Below are positions 8,627 to 16,900 of a stretch of 64,000 nucleotides of DNA, piece by piece. Source of the stretch: Paenibacillus guangzhouensis (GTDB taxonomy: Bacteria; Bacillota; Bacilli; Paenibacillales; Paenibacillaceae). The number at the start of each line of letters is the position of its first letter. Positions within the stretch are counted from its first letter, which is position 1. Where the stretch lies: positions 6,495,006-6,559,005 of the forward strand of contig NZ_CP045293.1 of assembly GCF_009363075.1 (NCBI RefSeq), in the 5' to 3' direction. The position numbers and the translations under genes were made by a program. The notes below the pieces were generated by a model. It was not told the DNA's origin and searched no databases. It saw nothing but the letters and a program-made list of their open reading frames with translations.

Positions 8627-9559
8627 TTGAGGAGCATGAAAGGTGGAAGCGGCTTTATCTACGAAATCGTGAAGAATCGGTATTTGTATTTGCTGGCACT
8701 GCCAGGCATCCTATTCCTGCTCATATTTGCCTATACCCCGATGGTGGGGCATTTGTTGGCATTTCAGAACTATCGGCTTGCTGACGGGTTGTTCGGCAGC
8801 GAATGGGTAGGATTTCGAAATTTCGAGTTCTTCTTCGGTAGCAAGGATTGGCTGCGTGTGACGTGGAACACCGTGTTCTTGAACGGGCTGTTTCTGGTAT
8901 TCGGTCTAGGAACGGCAATCGCGCTCGCTGTGCTGCTCAATGAAGTCACGGGGAAGTGGTTCAAGAAAACGGCGCAGTCGTTTGTATTCTTGCCGTATTT
9001 CATTTCTTGGCTGGTCGTCAGCATGATGGTGCAGACGATGTTCAGCTCAACGGAAGGCATGATGAATCAGGCGCTAACTACTCTTGGATTCGAAGGAATG
9101 GATTGGTATCTGATGCCGGGCGTATGGCCCTATATTCTGACGTTCGTATACGTATGGAAAATTGCGGGCTACAACTCGATTATCTTTCTTGCCTCGATCA
9201 CGGGCATTTCTTCGGAGTATTATGAGTGTGCCAGAATGGAAGGAGCCAGTCGCTTTCAGCAGATCATCTACATTACGCTCCCGCTGTTGCGTCCAATTAT
9301 CATCATCATGACGCTCCTTGGCATCGGCCGGATCTTCTATGGCGACTTCGGCATGATTTACGCGATTATCGGGGATGTAGGGGTTTTGTTCCCGACGACG
9401 GATGTCATCGATACGTATGCGTATCGCGCGCTTCGGCAGATGGGCAACTTCAGCATGTCCTCCGCCATCATTCTCTATCAGTCCTTTATGGGGCTCATCG
9501 CTGTTATTTTCTTCAATTGGCTTGCACGCAAGGTAGATTCAGATTCGAGATTGTTCTAA
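8627..9559 (+). CDS. Carbohydrate ABC transporter permease, LplB-type
   Basis: A 310-residue CUT1-family permease with six hydrophobic segments. The first is LYLLALPGILFLLIFAYTPMVG; the EAA loop is YECARMEGASRFQQIIYITLPLLRPIIIIM. The C-terminus (FNWLARKVDSDSRLF) matches LplB-like proteins and resembles the partial permease at 1-170. The TTG start at 8627 lies 6 bases after GGAAGGAGGG; an in-frame ATG at 8636 is possible. It pairs with the YtcP-type permease that begins 3 bases after its stop. The AraC-type regulator lies 165 bases upstream on the same strand, the usual arrangement of these sugar-uptake loci. The sugar is unknown. Confidence 0.92.
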   Translation: MRSMKGGSGFIYEIVKNRYLYLLALPGILFLLIFAYTPMVGHLLAFQNYRLADGLFGSEWVGFRNFEFFFGSKDWLRVTWNTVFLNGLFLVFGLGTAIALAVLLNEVTGKWFKKTAQSFVFLPYFISWLVVSMMVQTMFSSTEGMMNQALTTLGFEGMDWYLMPGVWPYILTFVYVWKIAGYNSIIFLASITGISSEYYECARMEGASRFQQIIYITLPLLRPIIIIMTLLGIGRIFYGDFGMIYAIIGDVGVLFPTTDVIDTYAYRALRQMGNFSMSSAIILYQSFMGLIAVIFFNWLARKVDSDSRLF

Positions 9560-9562
9560 GGT

Positions 9563-10438
9563 GTGATGGGCATGAGAGAACGGATTTTTGTTGGTTTTGT
9601 ATACGTGTTTTTGACCTTATTTGCACTGATTTGCTTCATCCCGTTTTGGATTGTAATGATTAACTCCTTTGCCAATGAAGCGCTGATTCAATCCTCTGGG
9701 TATCAGTTGTTTCCGACTTCCTTCAGCTTGGATGCGTATGCCATGCTCTTGTCAGGAAATCAAGTGTTCCGAAGTTATGGCGTCACATTGTTCGTCACAA
9801 CAACAGGCACGGTGCTTGGCGTACTTCTTACGGCTTCTTTTGCCTATGTTCTCAGTCATCCGAAAGTGAAGTATCGGCATGTGCTTTCCTTTTTAACCTT
9901 CTTTACGATGCTGTTCGGTGCAGGCCTTGTTGGATTCTATATCCTCATTGCGAACTGGCTCGGACTCAAGGACTCCATATGGGCGCTTATCCTCCCATAC
10001 CTGTTGAATCCTTTCTACGCGTTCATCCTTGTATCCTATTATCGCTCCTTGCCCTATGAATTGAACGAAGCAGCGACCGTGGACGGAGCGAATGATATTC
10101 ATATCTTCTTCCGTGTCATCTGGCCGATCTCGCTGCCGGTGATTGCTACAGTTGCACTGTTTTATGCGCTGCAATATTGGAATGACTGGTACTTATCGCT
10201 GCTGTTTATCGATAATTACAAGCTGCATCCGCTGCAAATGATGATTAGGCAGCTCATGTCCAACTTAAATGCCATGTCCTACGTGGGAGGCAGTCAGACC
10301 GACTATAATATTATCGTTCCGACATACGGCATGCAGCTTGCCATTGTGTGCGTTACGATTGGGCCGATTGTATTCGTGTACCCGTTCGTACAGAAATATT
10401 TTATTAAAGGTATGACACTGGGATCGGTTAAGGGTTAA
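9563..10438 (+). CDS. Carbohydrate ABC transporter permease, YtcP-type
   Basis: A permease of about 290 residues with six membrane helices, homologous to the protein at 230-1192 (shared blocks such as FLTFFTMLFGAGLV, ALQYWNDWY, and C-terminal YFIKGMTLGSVKG). The EAA loop reads NEAATVDGANDIHIFFRVIWPISLPVIA. The gene starts 3 bases after the upstream permease stop; GTG 9563, ATG 9566 and ATG 9572 are all in frame and the exact start is not resolved (AAGGTG at 9558 favours the ATGs). It forms the channel with the LplB-type protein and receives ligand from the lipoprotein encoded next. Confidence 0.92.
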   Translation: MMGMRERIFVGFVYVFLTLFALICFIPFWIVMINSFANEALIQSSGYQLFPTSFSLDAYAMLLSGNQVFRSYGVTLFVTTTGTVLGVLLTASFAYVLSHPKVKYRHVLSFLTFFTMLFGAGLVGFYILIANWLGLKDSIWALILPYLLNPFYAFILVSYYRSLPYELNEAATVDGANDIHIFFRVIWPISLPVIATVALFYALQYWNDWYLSLLFIDNYKLHPLQMMIRQLMSNLNAMSYVGGSQTDYNIIVPTYGMQLAIVCVTIGPIVFVYPFVQKYFIKGMTLGSVKG

Positions 10439-10469
10439 TCCAGAACCATAAATGAGGAGGAGCAAAAGA

Positions 10470-12026
10470 ATGAGAGTAAAACGTTGGTGGAATCTAACGC
10501 TCGTGCTGTTATTATCCTTAACCCTGATCGTGGGGTGCTCCAAAGGAACGAGTGAACCATCCGGCACAGATAGCGCCAAAGGAAATGAAAATGAAGCAGT
10601 AAGCACCAAGTTGGAACCGGTTACACTGAAAATTATGATTCCGGGGGATCGTCCGCCAGACATGGATCAAGTGATCGCAGAAGCGGAGCGGCGGATGAAG
10701 GACACGATTAATGTCAAGTTGGACATCGTGTTCGTGCCATGGGCTGACTTGAGTCAGAAGACGCAAGTGACGCTTGCATCTGGGGAGAATATCGATCTGA
10801 TCTTCGATGCGCCATGGCTTCACATCAATCAGATGATCGCAGACGGCTTCTACGAGCCATTGGACGACTTGCTTGCCAAGTACGGCAAAAATGTGCTGGA
10901 GAAGCGCCCACAGCAAATGTGGGATGCGAACAAGTATAACGGTAAAATTATGGCGGTACCGCTCGGGCTTACCTATGGGAGTGGGAACTCTTATGTTGTG
11001 CGCAAAGATCTTCGCGAAAAATTAGGTGTACCACCGATCAAGAACAACAAGGAACTAATTGATTTCGCCTACAAGGTGAAAGAACAGGTGCCAGGCATTG
11101 CTCCGTTCATGGCAGCGGGGACTTCGGGGCAGCAGACGTATTCCATTGTGGGTCAGCGCAGCCAATTCGACTATGATACCCATGTGCGATTTACGCATGT
11201 GCTTGGAAGCAGTCTGATGTTGTACTACAAAAATAACGATGGCAAGGTATACAATCTGCTCGAGGATAGAGAGCCCGTGATGTCGTGGTTGAAGGATGCT
11301 AGACAGATGTATAAGGATGGACTCGTCTACAAGGATATCCTAACGGCAAAGGATTTCATCCAGCCGTTCTTAAGCGGCAAAGTGGCCATCGTGACCAAGG
11401 GATCGTTCGGTACGGGGCTTTCCTTCGATGAACAGTTCAAGAGCAATGTGCCAGGCGGTGATCTGGAGACCGTAACGTTCTTTGACGGAACGAAAGGGGC
11501 GAACATCTCCAACTTCAAGCAGTGGAATTTCCTTGCAGTTCCGAAGGTTAGCAAAAATAAGGAACGGGCCGTGATGTTCATGGACTGGGCCAATGAGAAA
11601 GAGAACTACGATCTGCTATCCTACGGCATCCAAGGGAAGCACTGGGAGCCGGTTGGCGATACAGAATATAAATTGCTGGATACGAAGGGATATTGGGGAT
11701 TTGGCTATGTATGGGTATGGAATCCAATTGATGAGCGCTCGGATGCCAATCGCGACAAGAAATTTGATGAATTTGATGCGGTGCTGCGCGAGGCGGATAA
11801 TTTCACGAAGGATATTCTGACCGGGTTTGAATTTGATTCGTCTGCCATACAGAATGATCTTAGCCAATACAATACGGTCGAGGCGAAGTATTATCCTGCC
11901 ATGTTCAATGGCGTCCTGGATCCGGAGGAGACGCTTAAGAAGTTCGAGGCGGAGGCTGGGCCTTCCCTGAAGCGAATCCAAGAGGAATTGCAAAAGCAAA
12001 TCGATGCTTTTTTGGCGAAGAAGTAG
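10470..12026 (+). CDS. Extracellular solute-binding lipoprotein of sugar ABC transporter
   Basis: A 518-residue binding protein for the preceding two permeases. It starts with a lipoprotein signal (MRVKRWWNLTLVLLLSLTLIVGC, lipobox IVGC) followed by a Ser/Thr/Glu-rich linker, so it is predicted to be anchored on the outer face of the membrane. It is related to the binding protein at 1445 (shared TLKIMIPGDRPPDMDQV-like N-lobe, KEKTxxTINVKLD pattern, C-terminal LDPEETLKKFEAEAGPSLKRIQEELQKQIDAF). I use ATG 10470 because AGGAGG lies 7 bases upstream; an ATG at 10452 is in frame but would put the ribosome site inside the gene. A terminator follows at 12047. Confidence 0.92.
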   Translation: MRVKRWWNLTLVLLLSLTLIVGCSKGTSEPSGTDSAKGNENEAVSTKLEPVTLKIMIPGDRPPDMDQVIAEAERRMKDTINVKLDIVFVPWADLSQKTQVTLASGENIDLIFDAPWLHINQMIADGFYEPLDDLLAKYGKNVLEKRPQQMWDANKYNGKIMAVPLGLTYGSGNSYVVRKDLREKLGVPPIKNNKELIDFAYKVKEQVPGIAPFMAAGTSGQQTYSIVGQRSQFDYDTHVRFTHVLGSSLMLYYKNNDGKVYNLLEDREPVMSWLKDARQMYKDGLVYKDILTAKDFIQPFLSGKVAIVTKGSFGTGLSFDEQFKSNVPGGDLETVTFFDGTKGANISNFKQWNFLAVPKVSKNKERAVMFMDWANEKENYDLLSYGIQGKHWEPVGDTEYKLLDTKGYWGFGYVWVWNPIDERSDANRDKKFDEFDAVLREADNFTKDILTGFEFDSSAIQNDLSQYNTVEAKYYPAMFNGVLDPEETLKKFEAEAGPSLKRIQEELQKQIDAFLAKK

Positions 12027-12046
12027 TCAATTTTATGATTCTAAAA

Positions 12047-12074
12047 AACCTGGAGCATAGCTTCAGGTTTTTTT
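12047..12074 (+). terminator. Terminator after second ABC cassette
   Basis: AACCTGGAGC / GCTTCAGGTT stem with one G-U pair and an ATA loop, followed by T7, 20 bases after the binding-protein stop. Confidence 0.9.
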
Positions 12075-12130
12075 ATGTTACTTAACATTCATGAAGTAGA
12101 ACAGACTCGAAGTAGGATAAAAGAAGGGCA

Positions 12131-12607
12131 CGGGTATGGGAAGGCGCCTTCCATTATGAAGATTTATTGAAATTGCCATTTATTGTTCGCTATCCGAATC
12201 ACGTTGGGGCAGGCATGACTAGCAACGCGATGCAATCGCTCGTGGATCTGGCTCCGACGTTCTTGAAGTTCGCGGGGGTACCGATTCCTGGGGCGATGAC
12301 AGGCAAGGATCAGTCAGAAGTATGGCTCGGTCAGCAGAAGCAGGCGCGGAATCACATCATCTGTGAGTTCCATCATGAACCAACAACCGTAAATCTGCGA
12401 ACCTATGTGAATGATCGTTATAAAATAACGGTCTATTGCAATCAAGAATATGGTGAGATGTTCGATCTCTTCGAAGACCCGAATGAAATTCGCAACCTCT
12501 GGGATAGCCCGGAGCACCGGGACGTGAAGTCGCGGCTGCTCTTGGCGTTCATGTGGTCCGAGCTGGATAAGGATCCAATGTGGATGCCGCGAATCGCAGG
12601 GGCATAA
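12131..12607 (+). pseudogene. Sulfatase remnant lacking the N-terminal catalytic part
   Basis: The frame begins without a start codon and reads VWEGAFHYEDLLKLPFIVRYPNHV, which matches the late region of alkaline-phosphatase-fold sulfatases that usually follows an HG-x-W-x-KG motif. It continues through SLVDLAPTFLKFAGVPIP, a MTGKDQSEVWLG block, NDRYKITVY and a C-terminal MFDLFEDPNEIRNLWD block. About 300 N-terminal residues, including the CxPSR modification site and metal-binding aspartates, are missing, so it cannot be an active sulfatase. A TTG at 12167 could start a 146-residue product but lacks a ribosome site. It sits downstream of a sugar uptake operon, suggesting the operon once included this sulfatase. 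Confidence 0.8.
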
Positions 12608-12620
12608 GACGTTAGAAGAG

Positions 12621-12656
12621 AAAGCGGTGCATTCCTGAGGGATTGAACCGCTTTTT
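12621..12656 (+). terminator. Terminator after sulfatase remnant
   Basis: AAGCGGT (12622) pairs with ACCGCTT (12647), followed by TTTTT; it lies 14 bases after the remnant's stop. Confidence 0.75.
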
Positions 12657-12831
12657 GTATATATCTTAAGTTTATAATTCCATATTTTTACTTTATTTGA
12701 TGTGGGAACCAATATTGGGATAGCTTCTATTTTTTCAAGAAATTCATACGTGTTGTTGAAGAAAATAACCGATGGATTGATTATAATAGAAACACATTAT
12801 ATCGAACGTGATAGAAAGAGGTCGAAATTGC

Positions 12832-13290
12832 ATGATACTTGTAAGCTCTTGTCTCGCAGGTGTAGCGTGCCGCTACAATGGCACCCATCGTCTGGTGGAC
12901 AAGATACACAATCTTGTCGAGCAGGGGCAAGCCACGATGGTCTGCCCAGAATTGCTGGGAGGGTTCCAGACACCGCGTGAGCCTGCAGAAATCGTTAACG
13001 GTACGGGAGAAGATGTCCTGCTAGGGAAGGCCAGAATTCTCGATCGGTCAGGAAACGATGTAACGGATCTTTATCTCCTCGGGGCCCAGCGTACGCTCGA
13101 TATGGCGAGGGATTTGCAAGCGACGATTGTTGTACTCAAGGAATACAGCCCATCCTGTGGTGGAAAAATGGTCTACGATGGCCATTTCTCGAACACACGG
13201 GTGGTAGGTGAAGGAGTAACGACCGCACTGCTCAGACGCGAAGGATTCCAAGTGATATCAGAAGAAGAGTTCGCAGCGACGTGTGAGTAG
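12832..13290 (+). CDS. DUF523 family protein, TudS-like
   Basis: A 152-residue cytoplasmic protein of the DUF523 family. The family's three cysteine motifs are present: SSCLAG near residue 6, VCPELLGG near 43, and KEYSPSCGG near 103. The thiouracil desulfidase TudS belongs to DUF523 and uses three such cysteines to hold a [4Fe-4S] cluster that takes sulfur from thiolated uracil; a related desulfurase activity is possible here but not shown. The ATG at 12832 gives the usual MILVSxCL start; a GTG 24 bases earlier is less likely. TATAAT at 12782-12787 may be its -10 element. The next gene begins 30 bases after its stop and is probably co-transcribed. Confidence 0.85.
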   Translation: MILVSSCLAGVACRYNGTHRLVDKIHNLVEQGQATMVCPELLGGFQTPREPAEIVNGTGEDVLLGKARILDRSGNDVTDLYLLGAQRTLDMARDLQATIVVLKEYSPSCGGKMVYDGHFSNTRVVGEGVTTALLRREGFQVISEEEFAATCE

Positions 13291-13320
13291 AAACGTAATG
13301 ATAATGGAGGAGTGAATGAA

Positions 13321-13725
13321 ATGTCAGAGCTTGGAACGAAGGACAACCCTTGGCAGCTGAAGACACCTCCGCAGACGTCGGAGTATCAGATGTACAAGGA
13401 TGAGAAGGACGGCAAAGAGATTATTGTATGTACCGTGGGGAAAACCGTATTGCACTATGATGCGCGGTGCATAGCTGATTTGCATGAGATGCTGAAGGCC
13501 CATGGCGACTGGATGGAACTCGGAAGCGCCGATGAGCAGAAACCTGCCAAGGAAGGTACGGTAGAGGCTTGGGGGCGTTCCCCTGAGAATCCGATTGGGG
13601 GCTGGTATGGACTCAAGAAAGGGTTTCGGGGGCGCTTCGGCATGTACGTACCGCCATTAATGGAAGCCTTAGGACTTGCTGAAGTGGAGCATAATCCAAG
13701 AAATAACCGGATGCGGGCGCGATAA
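13321..13725 (+). CDS. Small uncharacterised protein, DUF6855-like
   Basis: A 134-residue protein without signal peptide or membrane helix. It begins MSELGTKDNPWQLKTPPQTSEYQMYKDE and ends with a glycine/arginine-rich block (GGWYGLKKGFRGRFGMYVPPLMEALGLAEVEHNPRNNRMRAR). The NPWxLKTPPxTSEYxMYxDE opening recalls a conserved bacterial family that I believe is catalogued as DUF6855; no function is known to me. The ATG at 13321 follows ATGGAGG by 10 bases; GTG at 13312 is an in-frame alternative. It is probably co-transcribed with the DUF523 gene, 30 bases upstream, and ends at a terminator at 13747. Confidence 0.75.
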   Translation: MSELGTKDNPWQLKTPPQTSEYQMYKDEKDGKEIIVCTVGKTVLHYDARCIADLHEMLKAHGDWMELGSADEQKPAKEGTVEAWGRSPENPIGGWYGLKKGFRGRFGMYVPPLMEALGLAEVEHNPRNNRMRAR

Positions 13726-13746
13726 TACAAACATGATGCGACAGAG

Positions 13747-13776
13747 AACACGATGACCCATTCGTCGTGTTTTTTG
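13747..13776 (+). terminator. Terminator after DUF523/DUF6855-like pair
   Basis: AACACGATGA / TCGTCGTGTT stem with one G-U pair and a CCCAT loop, followed by TTTTT. Confidence 0.85.
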
Positions 13777-13844
13777 ATTCTCTAAGCAAGTTTTCACTTG
13801 AATGTAGGGACGATTATGCCCTTTTTGGAGTGTGATAAAAATCA

Positions 13845-13987
13845 TTGACAAAAACGAATAAAAACTATGTCGAAAAATGTAGAAAAATGGTATGATGCTG
13901 AAATGCATCACGATGTGCAGCAGTACGGAGGGAAATACGCCTCCATTTTTTAATAGATTGGGAGAATACATAGGGGGAATCGATTGT
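13845..13987 (+). promoter_or_regulatory. Promoter and structured leader of the SLH surface-protein gene
   Basis: TTGACA at 13845-13850 with TATGTC at 13866, or an extended -10 TGGTATGAT at 13888-13896, can serve as promoter. Two hairpins follow before the start codon: TGCTG...CAGCA (13896-13922) enclosing GCATC/GATGT, and GGAGG...CCTCC (13927-13944) followed by ATTTTTT, which looks like an intrinsic terminator placed 37 bases before the ATG. Then AGGGGG at 13972 is the ribosome site. This could be an attenuator, but the first stem is only transcribed if the upstream promoter is the real one. Confidence 0.5.
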
Positions 13988-16900
13988 ATGCGTTCAAAGT
14001 CAATGAAGCACAGAGCGTCTGGGCAGAAAGGGGTGGCGGGTTACACGAGAATGAAGCGTGGACTGAGTCTGTTTCTAGTGCTGGGACTGATATTTCCGCT
14101 CGTAAGTATGCTAGTAATGCCCGAGACTGCGCAGGCTGCGACTTCTGTGGTTGTTAAAGAGCAGAATGAGGCAGCGACCGGCGTGTTAACCAGTGTTGCA
14201 TTCGGGAATGGGAGATTTGTTGCCGTCGGGAGAAACCGAAGTATCTCGACCTCAGACGATGGAGTAAAATGGACAGTCGTTCCGAGGGATGTTAGCGCTC
14301 CGACATTCAAGACCGTCGTGTTCGCGAACGGTAAATTTGCAGGGATTGATGGCACGACGACCAAGGTGTACATCTCGACGGATGGAAGCGATTGGAGTGC
14401 GCAGGAGGTTGGGATTGTTCCTGCTAAGATTAAAGTCGCGAACGATCGTTTCTTTATATGGCAATCTTCATACGTACCAGGATCGAATCCGCCTGTCTAT
14501 GACGTGAAATTGTACGCGTCCCAGAACGGCGTCGCTTGGTCCGACACGAAAATAAAGCATACAGGATCATCGCCGATCCCTGGAATGCAGGATATTACAG
14601 ATATTACGTATAACGGATCGAAATACATCGTATCTGCGTTGACGGCAACGTTCTATTCCTCATCGGATCTACAGAACTGGTCGACGAATACATTAACGGA
14701 CATCGTTCTTAATCAGTATGATTCCATGTGGCCGAACATGAATAATGTCATCTACCTGAAGGATCGATTCTTTACCTATACCGGAGCCACGATGGACGGG
14801 AAACCGAAGCTGTTCACATCGACCGACGGCGGTAGTTGGTCCACGAACTCATCCTGGAATAACGCTCCGTTCTCAGGCGGTGCGGCTTTGAATAACAAAT
14901 ATATTCTGCTCGGCACCGGGAAGCTCTATGTTTCCAATGACGCCGCCCCGCTGGATTTCAATCAATGGACGACGATTGATCTTACCCCTGCGGTGAGCTT
15001 TGATAGTATCGCGTATGGCAATACCAAATACGTTGCTTCCAGCAGCAGCGGGATTTTCGTCTCCTCCGATCTAGTAAAGTGGAGTAATGTAAGTGCGAAC
15101 CTGAAGAGCATTACCGCGGACACCAATGGCAACTATGTTGCTGTAGCGAACAATGGGTCTTATGGTTCGATTTATCAATCGACGGATGCATCTAGTTGGA
15201 AGGAGGTCACGCCATCTCAAGTTCCGGGGTTGAACGCAGTAACATACGGCGGGAATGGCTACGTTGGCGTTACCAATACCGTCTCAGGCGGTAATGCCAA
15301 GGCGCTTGTATCGTCTGACAGTACGACTTGGGCCTCGAAAGATACCGGAATCAAAGCACGATTAATGGGTGTTGCATATGGTGCAGGTTTATATGCGACA
15401 GTCACTTATACTGGAGACATCTATACATCAACGGATGGTTCGTCTTGGACTTCAAGGTATAGCAATGCCAATTATCGATTTAACACAATTGCATTCGTGA
15501 ACAATCAATTCATTGCGCTTGGCACCAAGTATGAGAGTGGCAAGGCAAGTGGCATCGTCATTGCCAAGTCTTCGAATGGAATCGATTGGGGTACGCCTGC
15601 CGAAGTGAACAAGCCAGACACGAATATGACAGGGATAACCTATAACGGCAGTACATATGTAATGGTAGGTTCCTCTACGCTTAGTGCAGGTCCGGGTTGG
15701 ATTTTAAAATCTACGGATTTAACGAACTGGCAGGATGTTACGAGCAATCCAATTCGATTCAATTCGGTACAAGCTGGAAGCGGCATTTTGGTGGCTGTGG
15801 GCAGCAGCGGAGGCGTGTTTACGTCCGTTGACGGCGACATTTGGATTCCGGGTGGGTCGAAATTAACCTCCAATCTTACAAGTATTCTCTTTGAGAAGGG
15901 CAGCTTCAAAGTCGTCGGTGATAATTTCTCTAAAATGATTATCATTCCGCCTGCAGTAGGCGCGCAGAGCGTTCAGGCATCCGCTGCGACGTTGACGCCG
16001 ATCGCAGGCCAAGAGGATGAAATTACGTTGACGGTACTCGATTCGGAAGGAAATACAGACGTAAATTTTGACGGCAACAAAAACGTGACCGTCAATGGGG
16101 TGTTGCCTGCACCGGGCGGCACTTACGGCAGCTTCCATGGGAAGGAGCTAAGTCTATCGTCGACAATAGTATCCGTTCCTTTCTCGGATGGTGTGGCCAA
16201 AGCGCAATTGAAGCTTAACCGGGCGGATGCCCAGTCCATGGTGTTCCAAGTGGAAGGCGTCGCTGCTAATAAGACGAATGCATTGAACATCGTGGCTGCG
16301 CCAGGCAGTGCCGTAACGATGAATTGGTTGCTAGATATTACGGCTCCTGCCGTGAACGGCGGCATGTTCGCGAAGCAGCCGATCATTAAGCTGCAGGATG
16401 TCTACGGGAACATAGACAGAAATGATAACAGTACGGTGGTGACAGCATCGAAGAAGGATGCGGGCGATTGGACGCTGACGGGCACGCTAAGCAGGAAGGC
16501 GTCGGCTGGCGTCATCACTTTCGTTGGATTAGGAACAGCGAATGATGAAGCCGTCTCGGGCGCGCAGTTGCAATTCAAGGCCGCAGCTTTCCTGGATCTT
16601 GTGAGTACCGCGGTCAACCTTCCGGCGCCGGTGGGGGCGCAGAGCGCAACCGCTGTTGCTCAGAATGCGAACCCTGGCGTTGGTGTAGAGCAAGTTGTGA
16701 CAATGACGGTGAGCAATGCGCTAGGAAAGACGGATAAGAACTTCAACGGTGCGCATGACATAACGGTATCAGGCGTTGGGCAAGCGCCGGACGGTTCGTA
16801 TGGAAGCTTGGGCGGCGAGAAGCTGACCGCTCCTGATCATACGGTTCCGGTTACGTTCACAAGTGGCATAGCTACGGTGAAGCTGGCATTGAACAAAGCA

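Noticed and set aside
13892-13987. Longer N-terminus for the SLH protein from 13892
   Set aside because: It would place a terminator-like hairpin and the AGGGGG ribosome site inside the gene and put 32 extra residues before the signal peptide.
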